From contig JPOM01000001.1 of the NCBI GenBank assembly GCA_000733915.1, positions 1 through 64,000 on the forward strand: 64,000 nt of DNA. Direction: 5' to 3'. How positions within the stretch are numbered: the stretch's first letter is position 1; every line of letters starts with the position of its first letter. Under the pieces are notes generated by a model. That model saw nothing but the letters and a program-made list of their open reading frames with translations, searched no databases and had not been told where the DNA came from. Source of the DNA: Caulobacteraceae bacterium PMMR1 (GTDB taxonomy: Bacteria > Pseudomonadota > Alphaproteobacteria > Caulobacterales > Caulobacteraceae). Position numbers and translations under genes: made by a program. Below are positions 36,139-45,060 of the stretch, in pieces.

Positions 36139-37149
36139 TCAATTGAACCCCACCGTCGCCCGAACCGCTTCCTCGATCCGGGCGGGGCTGGGCATGTAGG
36201 CGTCTTCCAGCTGCGGGGCGAAGGGCACTGGCGTGTGGGGGCAGGTGACCTTGCGGATCGGCGCGCGCAGCAAGCGGAAGCCCTGCTCGGCGACGATGGA
36301 GGCCACGTCGGCCGCCAGCGAACAGCGTGGCGGGCTTTCGTCGACGACCACCAGCCGGCCGGTACGCTCCACGCTTTCAAGTATGGTCTGCTGGTCCAGC
36401 GGGGAGGTGGTGCGCGGGTCGATCACTTCGCAGTCGACGCCCTCCTTGGCGAGAGCGTTGGCGACCTGCAGCGCGCGGGGGACCATGGCCCCGAAGGCGA
36501 CGATGGTCAGGTCCTCGCCCTCGCGCAGGACGTTGGCCTCGCCGAAGGGCACGCGATAGCTCTCGTCCGGCACCTCGCCCTCCATGCCGTAGAGGAACTT
36601 GGACTCCACGAAGATCACCGGGTCGTCGTCCCGGATCGCCTCGATCAACAGACCCTTGGCGTCATAGGGATTGGCCGGCATGACCACCTTCAGCCCCGGC
36701 ACCATGGTGAACAGCGGGTGCAGGGTCTGGCTGTGCTGGGCGGCCCCGCGGAACCCCGCACCGGCGGCGGTGCGGATCACCATGGGCGTGGTCGCGTGGC
36801 CGCCGAACATGTAGCGGAACTTCGCTGCCTGGTTGTAGATCTGGTCGAAGCAGACGCCCACGAAGTCGACGAACATCAGCTCGGCCACGGGGCGCAGCCC
36901 GGTCAGGGCCGCCCCCGCCGCCGCGCCGATGATGGCCGACTCGCTGATCGGCGTGTCGATCACTCGCTCGGGGCCGAACTCGCCATAGATGCCCTTCATC
37001 TGGCCGAAGACCGAGCCGACCCCGCCCGGTTCGCCGGAGCCGCCCTGGCCGCCGGCCACGTCCTCGCCGATGACGATCACCCGCGGGTCCCGCTTCATCT
37101 CGGAGCGGACCGCCTCGTTGATGGCTTGAAGGTAGGTCTTCTTGGGCAT
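36139..37149 (-). CDS. acoB: 2-oxoacid/acetoin dehydrogenase E1 component, beta subunit
   Basis: 336 residues of transketolase-like E1 beta: YLQAINEAVRSEMKRDPRVI, VIDTPISESAIIGAAAGAAL, AELMFVDFVGVCFDQIYNQA, and SPLDQQTILESVERTGRLVV. It forms the heterotetramer with the alpha subunit encoded 12 bases upstream. The acetoin-type rather than the pyruvate-type assignment rests on overall similarity of subunit lengths and on the lipoyl-hydrolase E2 encoded at 47103. In a catabolic island it could equally oxidise a branched 2-oxo acid or an alpha-hydroxyketone released from the substrate. Confidence 0.85.
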   Translation of the reverse strand: MPKKTYLQAINEAVRSEMKRDPRVIVIGEDVAGGQGGSGEPGGVGSVFGQMKGIYGEFGPERVIDTPISESAIIGAAAGAALTGLRPVAELMFVDFVGVCFDQIYNQAAKFRYMFGGHATTPMVIRTAAGAGFRGAAQHSQTLHPLFTMVPGLKVVMPANPYDAKGLLIEAIRDDDPVIFVESKFLYGMEGEVPDESYRVPFGEANVLREGEDLTIVAFGAMVPRALQVANALAKEGVDCEVIDPRTTSPLDQQTILESVERTGRLVVVDESPPRCSLAADVASIVAEQGFRLLRAPIRKVTCPHTPVPFAPQLEDAYMPSPARIEEAVRATVGFN

Positions 37150-37161
37150 GGCCTCAGCGCC

Positions 37162-38133
37162 TCACGCGTAAGTCTTGTAGACGTCGGTCGTCAGCGACTT
37201 GGCCGGGTCGGGCGGGGGGGCGGCGAGGCCGGCCTGCACCGCGGCCTCCACCTCCGCTTCGACCTCGCGCTCGATCAGGTCGAGATCGGCGTCCTGGAGC
37301 AGGCCGGCGTCCACCACCCGGCGGCGAAACTTGGGGATGGGGTCCTGCGCCCGCGCCGCTTCCAGCTCGTGGGGCAGGCGGTAAGCCTGGGGGTCGCCGA
37401 TGAAGTGGCCAAGGAAGCGGTGGCTGATCAGCTCCAGGGCGTAGGGACCGTTCCCGCCGCGGGCGTGCTCCAGCGCCCGGCGCATGGCCTCGTGCACGGC
37501 GAAGAAGTCCATGCCGTCGGCCACCTCGCAGGGGAGGCCGAAGCCCCGCACCCGCTCGGCGATGGACGGCGCCCCGCAGGCGTAGCTGACGTGCGTATGT
37601 TCGCCATAGCCGTTGTTCTCGAACACGAAGATCGCCGGGACTTTCAGCACCACGGCCATGTTCAGCGCCTCGAACACCGTGCCCTGGTTGGACGCGCCGT
37701 CGCCGGTGAAGGCCACCGCCACCCGCCCGGTCTTCAGATATTTCTGGGTCAACGCCGCCCCGACCGCGATCGGCGGAGCGCCGCCCACGATGGCGTTGGC
37801 GCCCAGCATGCCCTTCTTCAGGTCGGCGATGTGCATGGAGCCGCCCTTGCCGCCGCACAGGCCGTCGGCCTTGGCCATGATCTCCAGCATCATGCCGCGC
37901 ACGTCCACGCCCTTGGCGATGCAGTGGCCGTGGCCGCGGTGGGTGGAGCCGATGTAGTCCTCGTCGGTCAGGTCGTGGCAGACCCCGACCGCGCTGGCCT
38001 CCTGGCCGAGATAGACATGGGCGAAGCCGGGGATGTTGCCCTGCTCGCTTTCCTTGACCACCCGCTCCTCGAAGGTGCGGATCATGTACATGCGGCGGTA
38101 GGCGCGCTTCAGTTCGTCTTGGGAGAGCTGCAT
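37162..38133 (-). CDS. acoA: 2-oxoacid/acetoin dehydrogenase E1 component, alpha subunit (TPP-binding)
   Basis: 323 residues. TPP-binding motif AFTGDGASNQGTVFEALNMA ending in the FENNGYGEHT loop (residues ~165-203), preceded by IGSTHRGHGHCIAKGVD and GGKGGSMHIAD. These are characteristic of acetoin/pyruvate dehydrogenase E1 alpha. The beta gene follows directly. The lipoyl-bearing E2 lies about 9 kb away (47103), and no dihydrolipoamide dehydrogenase is present, so E3 must be supplied from elsewhere. Confidence 0.88.
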   Translation of the reverse strand: MQLSQDELKRAYRRMYMIRTFEERVVKESEQGNIPGFAHVYLGQEASAVGVCHDLTDEDYIGSTHRGHGHCIAKGVDVRGMMLEIMAKADGLCGGKGGSMHIADLKKGMLGANAIVGGAPPIAVGAALTQKYLKTGRVAVAFTGDGASNQGTVFEALNMAVVLKVPAIFVFENNGYGEHTHVSYACGAPSIAERVRGFGLPCEVADGMDFFAVHEAMRRALEHARGGNGPYALELISHRFLGHFIGDPQAYRLPHELEAARAQDPIPKFRRRVVDAGLLQDADLDLIEREVEAEVEAAVQAGLAAPPPDPAKSLTTDVYKTYA

Positions 38134-38149
38134 GGGGCGGAGACTCCGT

Positions 38150-38320
38150 TTACGCGGCTTCGGTAGGGACGAAGGGGCGCCAGCTCTCGCGCTGGACCAG
38201 GTCGAGCACGAAGGCCGCCTTGTTCGAAAGCGCCTGCGCGCCCGCCTTGGCCGCCCGCAGCGCCTCGGTCATTTCCGCTTCCGGGACCCGCCGCATGAAG
38301 GTGTCGGTCATGACCCGCAT
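38150..38320 (-). CDS. 56-residue conserved-looking small protein between SDR and acoA
   Basis: A short frame starting ATG 38320 eight bases after the SDR stop, with GGGAG overlapping the start, and ending 17 bases before acoA. The product is 56 residues, runs MRVMTDTFMRRVPEAEMTEA and ends WRPFVPTEAA. It is rich in Ala/Glu/Arg and would form helices. The tight fit between two operon genes and the good ribosome site argue it is translated. Function unknown; it may be a small regulatory or structural partner. I do not recognise a family. Confidence 0.45.
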   Translation of the reverse strand: MRVMTDTFMRRVPEAEMTEALRAAKAGAQALSNKAAFVLDLVQRESWRPFVPTEAA

Positions 38321-38327
38321 CTCCCGC

Positions 38328-39107
38328 TCAATCCGCGCCGCGGCCGCCGTCGACGACCAGTTCGGCGCCGGTGACGTAGGAACTCTCGTCCGAGAGAAGA
38401 TAGGCGATCGCGTCCGCCATGTATTCGGGCAGGCCGATCATCTTCAGCGGGGTATCCGCAGCGAAGGCGTCCGACAGGGCCGGGTCGTCGCCGAACTGAC
38501 CGGTGATCATCGGCGTCCACACCACACCGGGGTGCAGGGAGTTGACCCGCACCTTGGGCGACATGCGCGCCCCGTCCAGCGCCGCGGCCTTGGTTAGGCC
38601 GGTCACAGCGCCCTTGGCGGCGCAATAGGCGGTGGCGCCCGGGTAGCCGACCAGCCCCATCAGCGAGCTCACGTTGACGACGACGCCCGCCGTCTCGGAC
38701 CGCGCGAAGGCTCGGAAGGCGTGCTTCACCCCCAGGAAGGCGCCCTCGACATTGACCTGGTGGATGCGGTCGAACTCGTCCTCTGTCGTGTCTCCGAGCG
38801 GCTTGACGAAGAACAGGCCGGCGTTGTTGACCAGGCCGTAGAGCGGGCCGAACCGCTGCTCGCCCTCGGCGATCACCCGCTCCCAGTCCTCCTCGTGCGA
38901 CACCTCGTGATGCAGGAAGACCGCTTCGCCGCCCGCGCCCGTGATCGCCTCCACCGTCGCCGCGCCGCCCGCCGCGTCCCGCCCGGTCGCGATCACCCGC
39001 GCCCCCTCGGCGGCCAGCAGGCGCGCGGTCTCAGCCCCGATCCCCTTGGTCGCCCCGGTGACGACAATCGGACGGCCGGCCAGACGCGCGGCGGGGGCGC
39101 GGGTCAT
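38328..39107 (-). CDS. short-chain dehydrogenase/reductase
   Basis: 259 residues from ATG 39107 (MTRAPAARLAGRPIVVTGAT); upstream in-frame codons are poor. TGATKGIGAETARLLA is the cofactor loop, NNAGLFF the NNAG motif, VVNVSSLMGLVGYP the catalytic Ser region and AYCAAKGAVTGLTKA the Tyr/Lys. It resembles 3alpha/20beta-hydroxysteroid dehydrogenase-type SDRs. It is followed by the small gene and then acoA in one transcription unit. Confidence 0.87.
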   Translation of the reverse strand: MTRAPAARLAGRPIVVTGATKGIGAETARLLAAEGARVIATGRDAAGGAATVEAITGAGGEAVFLHHEVSHEEDWERVIAEGEQRFGPLYGLVNNAGLFFVKPLGDTTEDEFDRIHQVNVEGAFLGVKHAFRAFARSETAGVVVNVSSLMGLVGYPGATAYCAAKGAVTGLTKAAALDGARMSPKVRVNSLHPGVVWTPMITGQFGDDPALSDAFAADTPLKMIGLPEYMADAIAYLLSDESSYVTGAELVVDGGRGAD

Positions 39108-39246
39108 GATCGTGCATCCCCGCATCGCTCGGCCGGACTTGACAGGAGGGTGGGCGCCGCCGCCCAGCCCGCGAGCCATGCGCCTGGGCGCTCGATACCC
39201 CCGGTCGAGGCGGGGAGAGCGAGGCATGTTTTCGCCACGACGCCCC

Positions 39247-40008
39247 TCACTGGATCGTCCAACCGCCGTCGACGACCAGGTCGGCGCCGGTGATAAAGCG
39301 GGCGCGGTCCGACGCCAGGAAGGCGATGGCGGCGGCCACCTCCTCCGGCCGGGCCGGTCTTCCTAGTGGGATGACGCCCGTGATCCGCTCCTTGGGCAGA
39401 TGGGCCACGAGTTCCGTGTCGGTGAAGCCGGGCTGGACGGTGTTGACGCGGATGTTCTCCGCCCCAAGCTCCAGCGCCGCCGCCTTGGCGAGAAGCCGCA
39501 CGCCGGCCTTGGATGCGGTGTAGTGGATGTGGTCGGGCACGCCGATCCTTCCGGCGACCGAGCCGGTGAACACCACCGAGCCGCCTCGTGATCCGGCGCG
39601 CTCCGGGCTGGCCCGCATGGCCGCCACCGCCGCCTTCAGCCCCAGGAACGGGCCTTTGAGGTTCACGCGGCAGAGGTCGCGGAAGCTTTCCAGCGCCATT
39701 CCGACGGTGGGCTCCACCCCCGTGACGCCGGCGTTCGCCGCCAGGATGTCCAGCCGGCCAAAGCGGGCGATCGCCGTGTCGACGACCCGCTCCCAGTCGG
39801 CCGCCGAGCCCTGGTCGGCCCGGACGTAGATCGCCTCGCCGCCGCTTGCAGCGATCTCGCCCGCCACGCGATCGCCCTGCGCCGGCGTGCGGCAGGTGAG
39901 CACAACGCGCGCCCCCTCCGCGGCCAGCTTCAACGCCGCGGCGCGGCCGACGCCGCGTCCGCCGCCGGTGACCACCGCGACGCGTCCAGACAGTTCGCCG
40001 CCGGCCAC
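39247..40008 (-). CDS. short-chain dehydrogenase/reductase
   Basis: 253 residues from GTG 40008, 4 bases after the TonB receptor stop, so probably translationally linked to it. TGGGRGVGRAAALKLA is the cofactor loop, LAANAGVTGVE the NAG motif, VVFTGSVAGRIGVP holds the catalytic Ser and HYTASKAGVRLLAKA the Tyr/Lys. FITGADLVVDGGWTIQ is the normal C-terminus. Upstream in-frame residues overlapping the receptor gene are discarded. Confidence 0.87.
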   Translation of the reverse strand: MAGGELSGRVAVVTGGGRGVGRAAALKLAAEGARVVLTCRTPAQGDRVAGEIAASGGEAIYVRADQGSAADWERVVDTAIARFGRLDILAANAGVTGVEPTVGMALESFRDLCRVNLKGPFLGLKAAVAAMRASPERAGSRGGSVVFTGSVAGRIGVPDHIHYTASKAGVRLLAKAAALELGAENIRVNTVQPGFTDTELVAHLPKERITGVIPLGRPARPEEVAAAIAFLASDRARFITGADLVVDGGWTIQ

Positions 40009-40012
40009 CGCC

Positions 40013-42679
40013 TCAGAACCGCCGCGTGAGCTGGAGATAGATCTGCCGCGGCGTGCCGACCCCGGCGGTGATGTTGCCCGGCAGCCCCAGCGGCTTGTCG
40101 CCGCCGGTGACCGCATAGGCCGTGTCGGAGATGTTGCGCCCGATCAGGGCCACTTCCCATTGCGCATTGTACAACCGCGCGCTGAGGTCGAAGAGGTAGA
40201 AGCCGCCCTGGTAGCTGAACGGGCTGGCGTTGGTGGTGATGAAGTATCCCGATTGGTAACGGGCGTCGGCGGTCAGCCCCAGCGACCAGTCGCCGAACAC
40301 GGGACGTTCATAGCTGGCCCCCGCCGACAGCGACCACTCGGGCGCGCGCGCCAGCGGCAGGCCGGTCAGGGATTGGCCGACCGCGACGGGCCGCATCGCG
40401 CCGCTCAGGAAGCCGGCCTGACAGTAGCGCCCCGCGGCGGCGATCACGTAGGGATTGTTGGCGGCCAGCGGCGCCAGCGTCGTCGGATCATACAGGCCCG
40501 GCGTGAACGCCCCCACGGTGGTCCTCACCTGCAGCGGCTGCCCCGCCCAGCACTGGGCGCTGGGGAAGTCATCGTAGCGCGCGCGGTTGTAGGCGGCCGA
40601 GCCCCGCAGCGAGAGCGCCTCGGTCAGCCGGAAGTTGGCGTTCAGCTCGACCCCCTCGGTGGTCGCCGAGGCGGCGTTCTGCGTGAAGTAGGATGTGGTC
40701 GGAGCATCAAAGGCCGTCAGTTGCAGCCCGGTGTAGGTGTAACGGTACGCCGTCAGGTCGGCCGTGAGCCGACCCCAGAGGTTTGACACCTTGGCCCCGA
40801 TCTCGCCGCCTTCCACCGTTTCCTGACCGAAACGCTGGTTGACGTTGTTGGCGTTGACCGGAATCAGCGCCGGCGCCGAATAACCGCCCGACTTGAAGCC
40901 GGTCTTGTAGGCGCCGTAGATCAGGGTGTTGCGGACGGGTTTCCAGCTCAGAGTCACCTGCGGCGAGACATTGTCCTCCGTGAACTCGCCGGTGATGCGC
41001 TTGCCGGCCGGAGAGCCCAACGGCAGCGGCATGAAGGTCGAGCCCAGGTCGGCCGACTTGTTCTCCTGCGAGTAGCGCATGCCGCCCGCCAGCTCGAGGT
41101 TATGGGGCAGCTTCAAGTTCAACTCGCCGAACACCGAGTAGGTGTCTGTCTTGAAGAAGTCGTCACTTTCGAACAGGTCGGTCTTTCCGGTCGCAGGATC
41201 CGGGAAGAAGTAGCCGATGCTGCCGGCCTGGTAAAAGCGGCGGTCGTCGTGCGAGTAGAAGGCGCCCAGCGTGGCGTTCAGCGGGGCATTGAAGCTGGTA
41301 ACTAGGCGAACTTCTTGGGTGATGGACTCGTTGTAGTCGTTGTTCTGACCGGATGCGGCGCTGAAGATGGTGGAGTCGTAGTTTGACCACTGCAGCTGCC
41401 GATATTTGTAGTAGCCGGTCACGGAGGTCAGGGTGATCTTGTCAGTCAGGCGATAGTTGGCGGTCAGCGAGCCGAGATAGCTCAGCACCTGAGTGAAAGG
41501 GACGCCGCCATTGGACCCGCGATAGTTCTTGGCGACCCCGGGCGGGATGGTGCCGTAGGAGTTGGTTCCGGCGCGAATGCTGCACGGCGAGAAGGGGTCG
41601 ATCAGGATCGGCGGCCGGCCCGGGACGGGCGGCGGCGCCCCGAACACCTGGCCGATGTCGACGGAGCCCCATAGACCGGTTGGACCGCAGCTGAACGGGC
41701 GACCGGCCATGCTGTCGCCGCGGTCGTTCTGGTTGCTGACGAGGAACTTGGCCAGGAGGTCGAACTTGTCGTTTGGCCTCCACAACACGGTGGCGCGCAG
41801 CACCAGCTCCTCGACGCCTGGATACTCCTTGAACGGCGGCCCCGGCAGGGTTTGGCCGCTCAGCGCCAGATAGGCGGGCAGCTGCGCCGGATTGGTGATC
41901 GGGCCGCCGACGCTGCGGGTGAAACCGCCCTGCTGCTTGCTGCCGCGGAACGCGACTCGGGCTCGCAGGGTGTCGGTGATCGGCAGGTTCAGCGCGAATT
42001 CGCCGTAATACTGGTCGGTTTCCAGCTCATAACCCACCCGGCCGTAGCCGCCGAAGGTCGGGCCTGGGTTGACGCTGGAGATGGAGATCACCCCCGCCGG
42101 GCTGTTCTTGCCGAAGTAGAGCGCTTGCGGCCCCTTCAGGATCTCGATCGCCTGCTGGTCGAAGAAGGCCTGCTGGATCACCCGCCCGCGGCTGATCGGC
42201 ACCCCGTCGATGTTGACGGTCACCTCCTGTTCGATGGAGGCGTCGATGTTGGGCGAGCCCACGCCGCGCACGGTGATGATAGCGCCGTTGCCGGACGCCG
42301 CGCGCTGGATGGAGACCTGCGGCACCTGGGTCGAGATGTTCTGCAGGTCGGTGATGGCGTAGCGGTCCAGCTGCGTCGGGCCAAGGGCGTTGGCGGCCAC
42401 CGGCACGTCGATCAGCCGCTCGTTGCGCTTGCGCGCAGTGATGGTGACCTCCTCCAGCGTGACGCCGGCGGCGCGCTCGTTGGGCTGCGTGCGATCGGCG
42501 CGCCCCGTTCCGGTGAGCGTCGGCGCGGGATTGGGCTGCGGAGCCGAGGCGTCCGGGCGCGGGGGTCCGCCGGTCCCGGCCTGCGACTGCGCCAGTGTCG
42601 GCGTCCCAAGCGCCGCGCCAGCGGCGAAGCTTCCCAGCGCAAGCAGCAGCGGACGCGCGCGGAGCAGGCGGCTTTGCAT
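40013..42679 (-). CDS. TonB-dependent receptor, catabolic type
   Basis: 888 residues. Signal peptide (LLALGSFAAGAALGTPTLA), a Pro/Gly-rich linker, then the TonB box/plug: VTLEEVTITARKRNERLIDV, ITVRGVGSPNIDASIEQEVT, DQQAIEILKGPQALYFGKN and SPAGVISISSVNPGPTFGG. The barrel ends in the usual aromatic C-terminus (RQIYLQLTRRF). No Fur-like site is seen upstream. It belongs to the class abundant in Caulobacterales and Sphingomonadales for uptake of hydrophobic or aromatic compounds, and it heads the minus-strand catabolic run, so it probably imports the pathway substrate. Confidence 0.9.
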   Translation of the reverse strand: MQSRLLRARPLLLALGSFAAGAALGTPTLAQSQAGTGGPPRPDASAPQPNPAPTLTGTGRADRTQPNERAAGVTLEEVTITARKRNERLIDVPVAANALGPTQLDRYAITDLQNISTQVPQVSIQRAASGNGAIITVRGVGSPNIDASIEQEVTVNIDGVPISRGRVIQQAFFDQQAIEILKGPQALYFGKNSPAGVISISSVNPGPTFGGYGRVGYELETDQYYGEFALNLPITDTLRARVAFRGSKQQGGFTRSVGGPITNPAQLPAYLALSGQTLPGPPFKEYPGVEELVLRATVLWRPNDKFDLLAKFLVSNQNDRGDSMAGRPFSCGPTGLWGSVDIGQVFGAPPPVPGRPPILIDPFSPCSIRAGTNSYGTIPPGVAKNYRGSNGGVPFTQVLSYLGSLTANYRLTDKITLTSVTGYYKYRQLQWSNYDSTIFSAASGQNNDYNESITQEVRLVTSFNAPLNATLGAFYSHDDRRFYQAGSIGYFFPDPATGKTDLFESDDFFKTDTYSVFGELNLKLPHNLELAGGMRYSQENKSADLGSTFMPLPLGSPAGKRITGEFTEDNVSPQVTLSWKPVRNTLIYGAYKTGFKSGGYSAPALIPVNANNVNQRFGQETVEGGEIGAKVSNLWGRLTADLTAYRYTYTGLQLTAFDAPTTSYFTQNAASATTEGVELNANFRLTEALSLRGSAAYNRARYDDFPSAQCWAGQPLQVRTTVGAFTPGLYDPTTLAPLAANNPYVIAAAGRYCQAGFLSGAMRPVAVGQSLTGLPLARAPEWSLSAGASYERPVFGDWSLGLTADARYQSGYFITTNASPFSYQGGFYLFDLSARLYNAQWEVALIGRNISDTAYAVTGGDKPLGLPGNITAGVGTPRQIYLQLTRRF

Positions 42680-42777
42680 AGGTCTTCCTCCCAGCCCGCC
42701 CGGGCCGGGGCGTCTGACGCGCCCTGGGAAGCCCTGGCTTGAGCCACGTCAGGGTGACTATCCGTCGTAATAAAAGT

Positions 42778-42789
42778 CAAGGCTGCTTG
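42778..42789. promoter_or_regulatory. CAAG-N4-CTTG palindrome between receptor and SDR genes
   Basis: CAAGGCTGCTTG in the 167-base space between the divergent TonB receptor and SDR/P450 operons, bracketed by AAAGTC(A/C)AGG direct repeats. The same CAAG-N4-CTTG core occurs at 48304-48315 in the acoC promoter. Candidate operator for the TetR regulator encoded at 46315. Confidence 0.4.
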
Positions 42790-42846
42790 TTAAAGTCCAG
42801 GCGGTCGGGTTAGCCTCCCTCCTACGACGAGCTTGAGGGCGAGGCG

Positions 42847-43626
42847 ATGGCGCAGGGCGGCCGGCTCGCGGCCAAAACAGCGCTGATTTCGGGGGGCGCC
42901 AGCGGCATAGGGGCCGCAACGGCTCGCCGCTTCGTCGCGGAGGGCGCCCGCGTGGCGCTGGGCGACGTCCAGGTCGAGAAGGGCGAAGCGCTGGCGCGCG
43001 AACTCGGCGAGGCGGCCGTTTTTGTCCGCCTGGACGTCACCTCGGAGGCTGACTGGGCGGCGGCCGTGCACGCGGCGCAGGACCGCTTCGGCCTGCTGAC
43101 GACGGTGGTCAACTCGGCGGGGATTTCCGTCCCCGCCTCCATCGAGCAGGAATCTCTAGAAGGCTTCCGACGCACGCTCGCCATCAATCTCGAGGGGACC
43201 TTCCTGGGCTGCAAGGCGGGGGTTGCGGCGTTGAAGGGCGGGCAGGGCGGCTCCATCATCAACCTCGGCTCGGCGCTGGGCGTGAAGTCCGGGGCGCCCT
43301 TCGCAGCTTACTCGGCGTCGAAGGGCGGGGTGCGGCTGCTCACTCGCTCCGTCGCGATTCACTGCGGCCAGGCGGGATATGACATCCGCTGCAACTGCAT
43401 CCTGCCGGGGGCGATCCATACCGAGATGGTGGAGGGCTACGTGGCGGAGGGCGAAAAGGCGGGCGCCGCGCGCGAGCAGGTCCTAGCCGGCTTCGCCGCG
43501 GCCCACCCTCTGGGCCGGCTGGGACGCCCCCACGAGCCGGCCGACGCCATCGTCTTTCTGGCCTCCGACGAGTCCAGCTTCATCACCGGCGCCGACCTGC
43601 CGGTGGACGGGGGGATGCTGGCGTGA
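42847..43626 (+). CDS. short-chain dehydrogenase/reductase
   Basis: 259 residues. SGGASGIGAATARRFV is the cofactor loop, with Asp in LGDVQVEKG marking NAD preference. VVNSAGISVPASIE replaces the NNAG motif, IINLGSALGVKSGAPF holds the catalytic Ser and AYSASKGGVRLLTRS the Tyr/Lys. It resembles 3beta/17beta-hydroxysteroid and cyclohexanol dehydrogenases. It is the first gene of the + strand unit with the P450 and acyl-CoA dehydrogenase genes. Confidence 0.87.
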   Translation: MAQGGRLAAKTALISGGASGIGAATARRFVAEGARVALGDVQVEKGEALARELGEAAVFVRLDVTSEADWAAAVHAAQDRFGLLTTVVNSAGISVPASIEQESLEGFRRTLAINLEGTFLGCKAGVAALKGGQGGSIINLGSALGVKSGAPFAAYSASKGGVRLLTRSVAIHCGQAGYDIRCNCILPGAIHTEMVEGYVAEGEKAGAAREQVLAGFAAAHPLGRLGRPHEPADAIVFLASDESSFITGADLPVDGGMLA

Positions 43627-43727
43627 AGGGCTCCAAGCGCTTCTCCGTCCCGCCGCGCCGCCCTCCCCGAAAGCGGGAGGGGAGGGAGAGGCAGAGGGAC
43701 AGGAAACGGGGGAAGGAGAGTTCCGCC

Positions 43728-45020
43728 ATGGCTGACGGCCACACCGCGGTTGACGCTGGGGCGCTGAACCCCGCCCCGCCCCTGTCTGCGATCAACTTCT
43801 TTGATCCCGAGTTCCTGCAGGACCCGTACCCAGCTTACAAGCGGCTGCGGGACGAGGCGCCCGTGTACCGCGATCCGAACTCCGGCATCGTGTTCGTGTC
43901 CACCTACGACCTGGTGATGGAGGTGAACCGCCAGCCCGGCGTCTTCTCGAACCGCTTCTCCGAAGCCCTCCGCGCCGGTTCGCCCGAGCGCATGGACCCT
44001 GAGGAGTTGGCCATACTGAGCGCCGGCGTGCCGCCGGTGGACACCATGCTAACCGCCGATCCGCCGGAGCACACCCGCTATCGCAAGCTCGGCATGAAGG
44101 CCTTCACCTACAAGCGGGTGGAGCAGATGGGCGCCTATGTTGCGGAGGTCACGAACGCGCTGATCGACCGGTTCGCCCCGCGCGGGTCGTGCGAGTTAAA
44201 GGCCGAGTTCGCCAACCTGCTGCCCATGACCGTGATCGCCGACGCGCTCGGCGTGCCCCGCGAGGACATGGACCGCTTCTTCCATTGGTCCGAAGGGTTC
44301 ATCATCCAGTTGTCGGGCGTCGCCACGCGCGATCAACGGCTCGACGCGGCCCGGCGCATCGTCGACTACCAGCGCTACTTCGTGGAGAAGATCGAGGAGA
44401 AGCGCGCCCATCCTACCGACGACGTCATCTCCGACCTCGTCCACGCCGACCTCGCCGAGGAGGACGATCCGCGCAAGATGACCCACTCCGAGTTGATCTC
44501 GATCATCCAGCAGCTGTTGGTGGCGGGCAACGAGACCACCGCCCACGCCCTGACCGCCGGGATCTATTACCTGCTGACCCATCCCGAACAGATGGCGGCT
44601 GTGCGTGAGGATTCTTCGCTGATCCCGAACTTCGTCGAGGAAACCCTGCGCTTCCTTTCCCCCACCAACAACATGTGGCGGCTGGTGAAGTCGGACGCGG
44701 AGATCGGCGGTTTCCCTGTGCGCGCGGGCGAGGTCCTGCTCCTGCGCTATGGCTCGGCCAATCGCGACGCGGCGCACTTCGAGGACCCGGACCGCTTCGA
44801 CGTCCGGCGCGAGAACGCGAGGTCTCACCTGGCCTTCGGGGTCGGCATCCACACCTGCATCGGCGCGCAGCTGGCGCGCAAGGAGATGACGATCGCCTTC
44901 CCCATCCTGTTTGATCGCCTGCAGAACCTCCGCCTGAAGGCCGGCGCGACGCTGAGGTACAGCCCCAACGTGCTGCTGAGGGGCGTGCTGGAGCTGCCGG
45001 TGGCGTTCGATGGGCGTTGA
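43728..45020 (+). CDS. cytochrome P450
   Basis: 430 residues from ATG 43728, preceded by a strong GGAAGGAGAG; the longer frame from 43623 would add an Arg-rich non-native tail. The I-helix oxygen-binding motif is LLVAGNETTAHAL (residues ~262), ExxR is EETLRFL (~303) and the heme loop is LAFGVGIHTCIGAQLARKE (Cys ~375). It is a class I bacterial P450 needing a ferredoxin and reductase, which are not encoded nearby. Context suggests hydroxylation of an unactivated carbon of the pathway substrate; related CYPs act on terpenes, steroids and fatty acids. Confidence 0.92.
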   Translation: MADGHTAVDAGALNPAPPLSAINFFDPEFLQDPYPAYKRLRDEAPVYRDPNSGIVFVSTYDLVMEVNRQPGVFSNRFSEALRAGSPERMDPEELAILSAGVPPVDTMLTADPPEHTRYRKLGMKAFTYKRVEQMGAYVAEVTNALIDRFAPRGSCELKAEFANLLPMTVIADALGVPREDMDRFFHWSEGFIIQLSGVATRDQRLDAARRIVDYQRYFVEKIEEKRAHPTDDVISDLVHADLAEEDDPRKMTHSELISIIQQLLVAGNETTAHALTAGIYYLLTHPEQMAAVREDSSLIPNFVEETLRFLSPTNNMWRLVKSDAEIGGFPVRAGEVLLLRYGSANRDAAHFEDPDRFDVRRENARSHLAFGVGIHTCIGAQLARKEMTIAFPILFDRLQNLRLKAGATLRYSPNVLLRGVLELPVAFDGR

Positions 45021-45060
45021 TATCCTCCGCTTCCAGCACGGGGAGGATTAGGACGACCCG

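Noticed and set aside
36235-38166. 643-residue plus-strand frame opposite acoA/acoB
   Set aside because: Antisense shadow of the E1 alpha and beta genes; composition is Arg/Gly/His-rich without domains.
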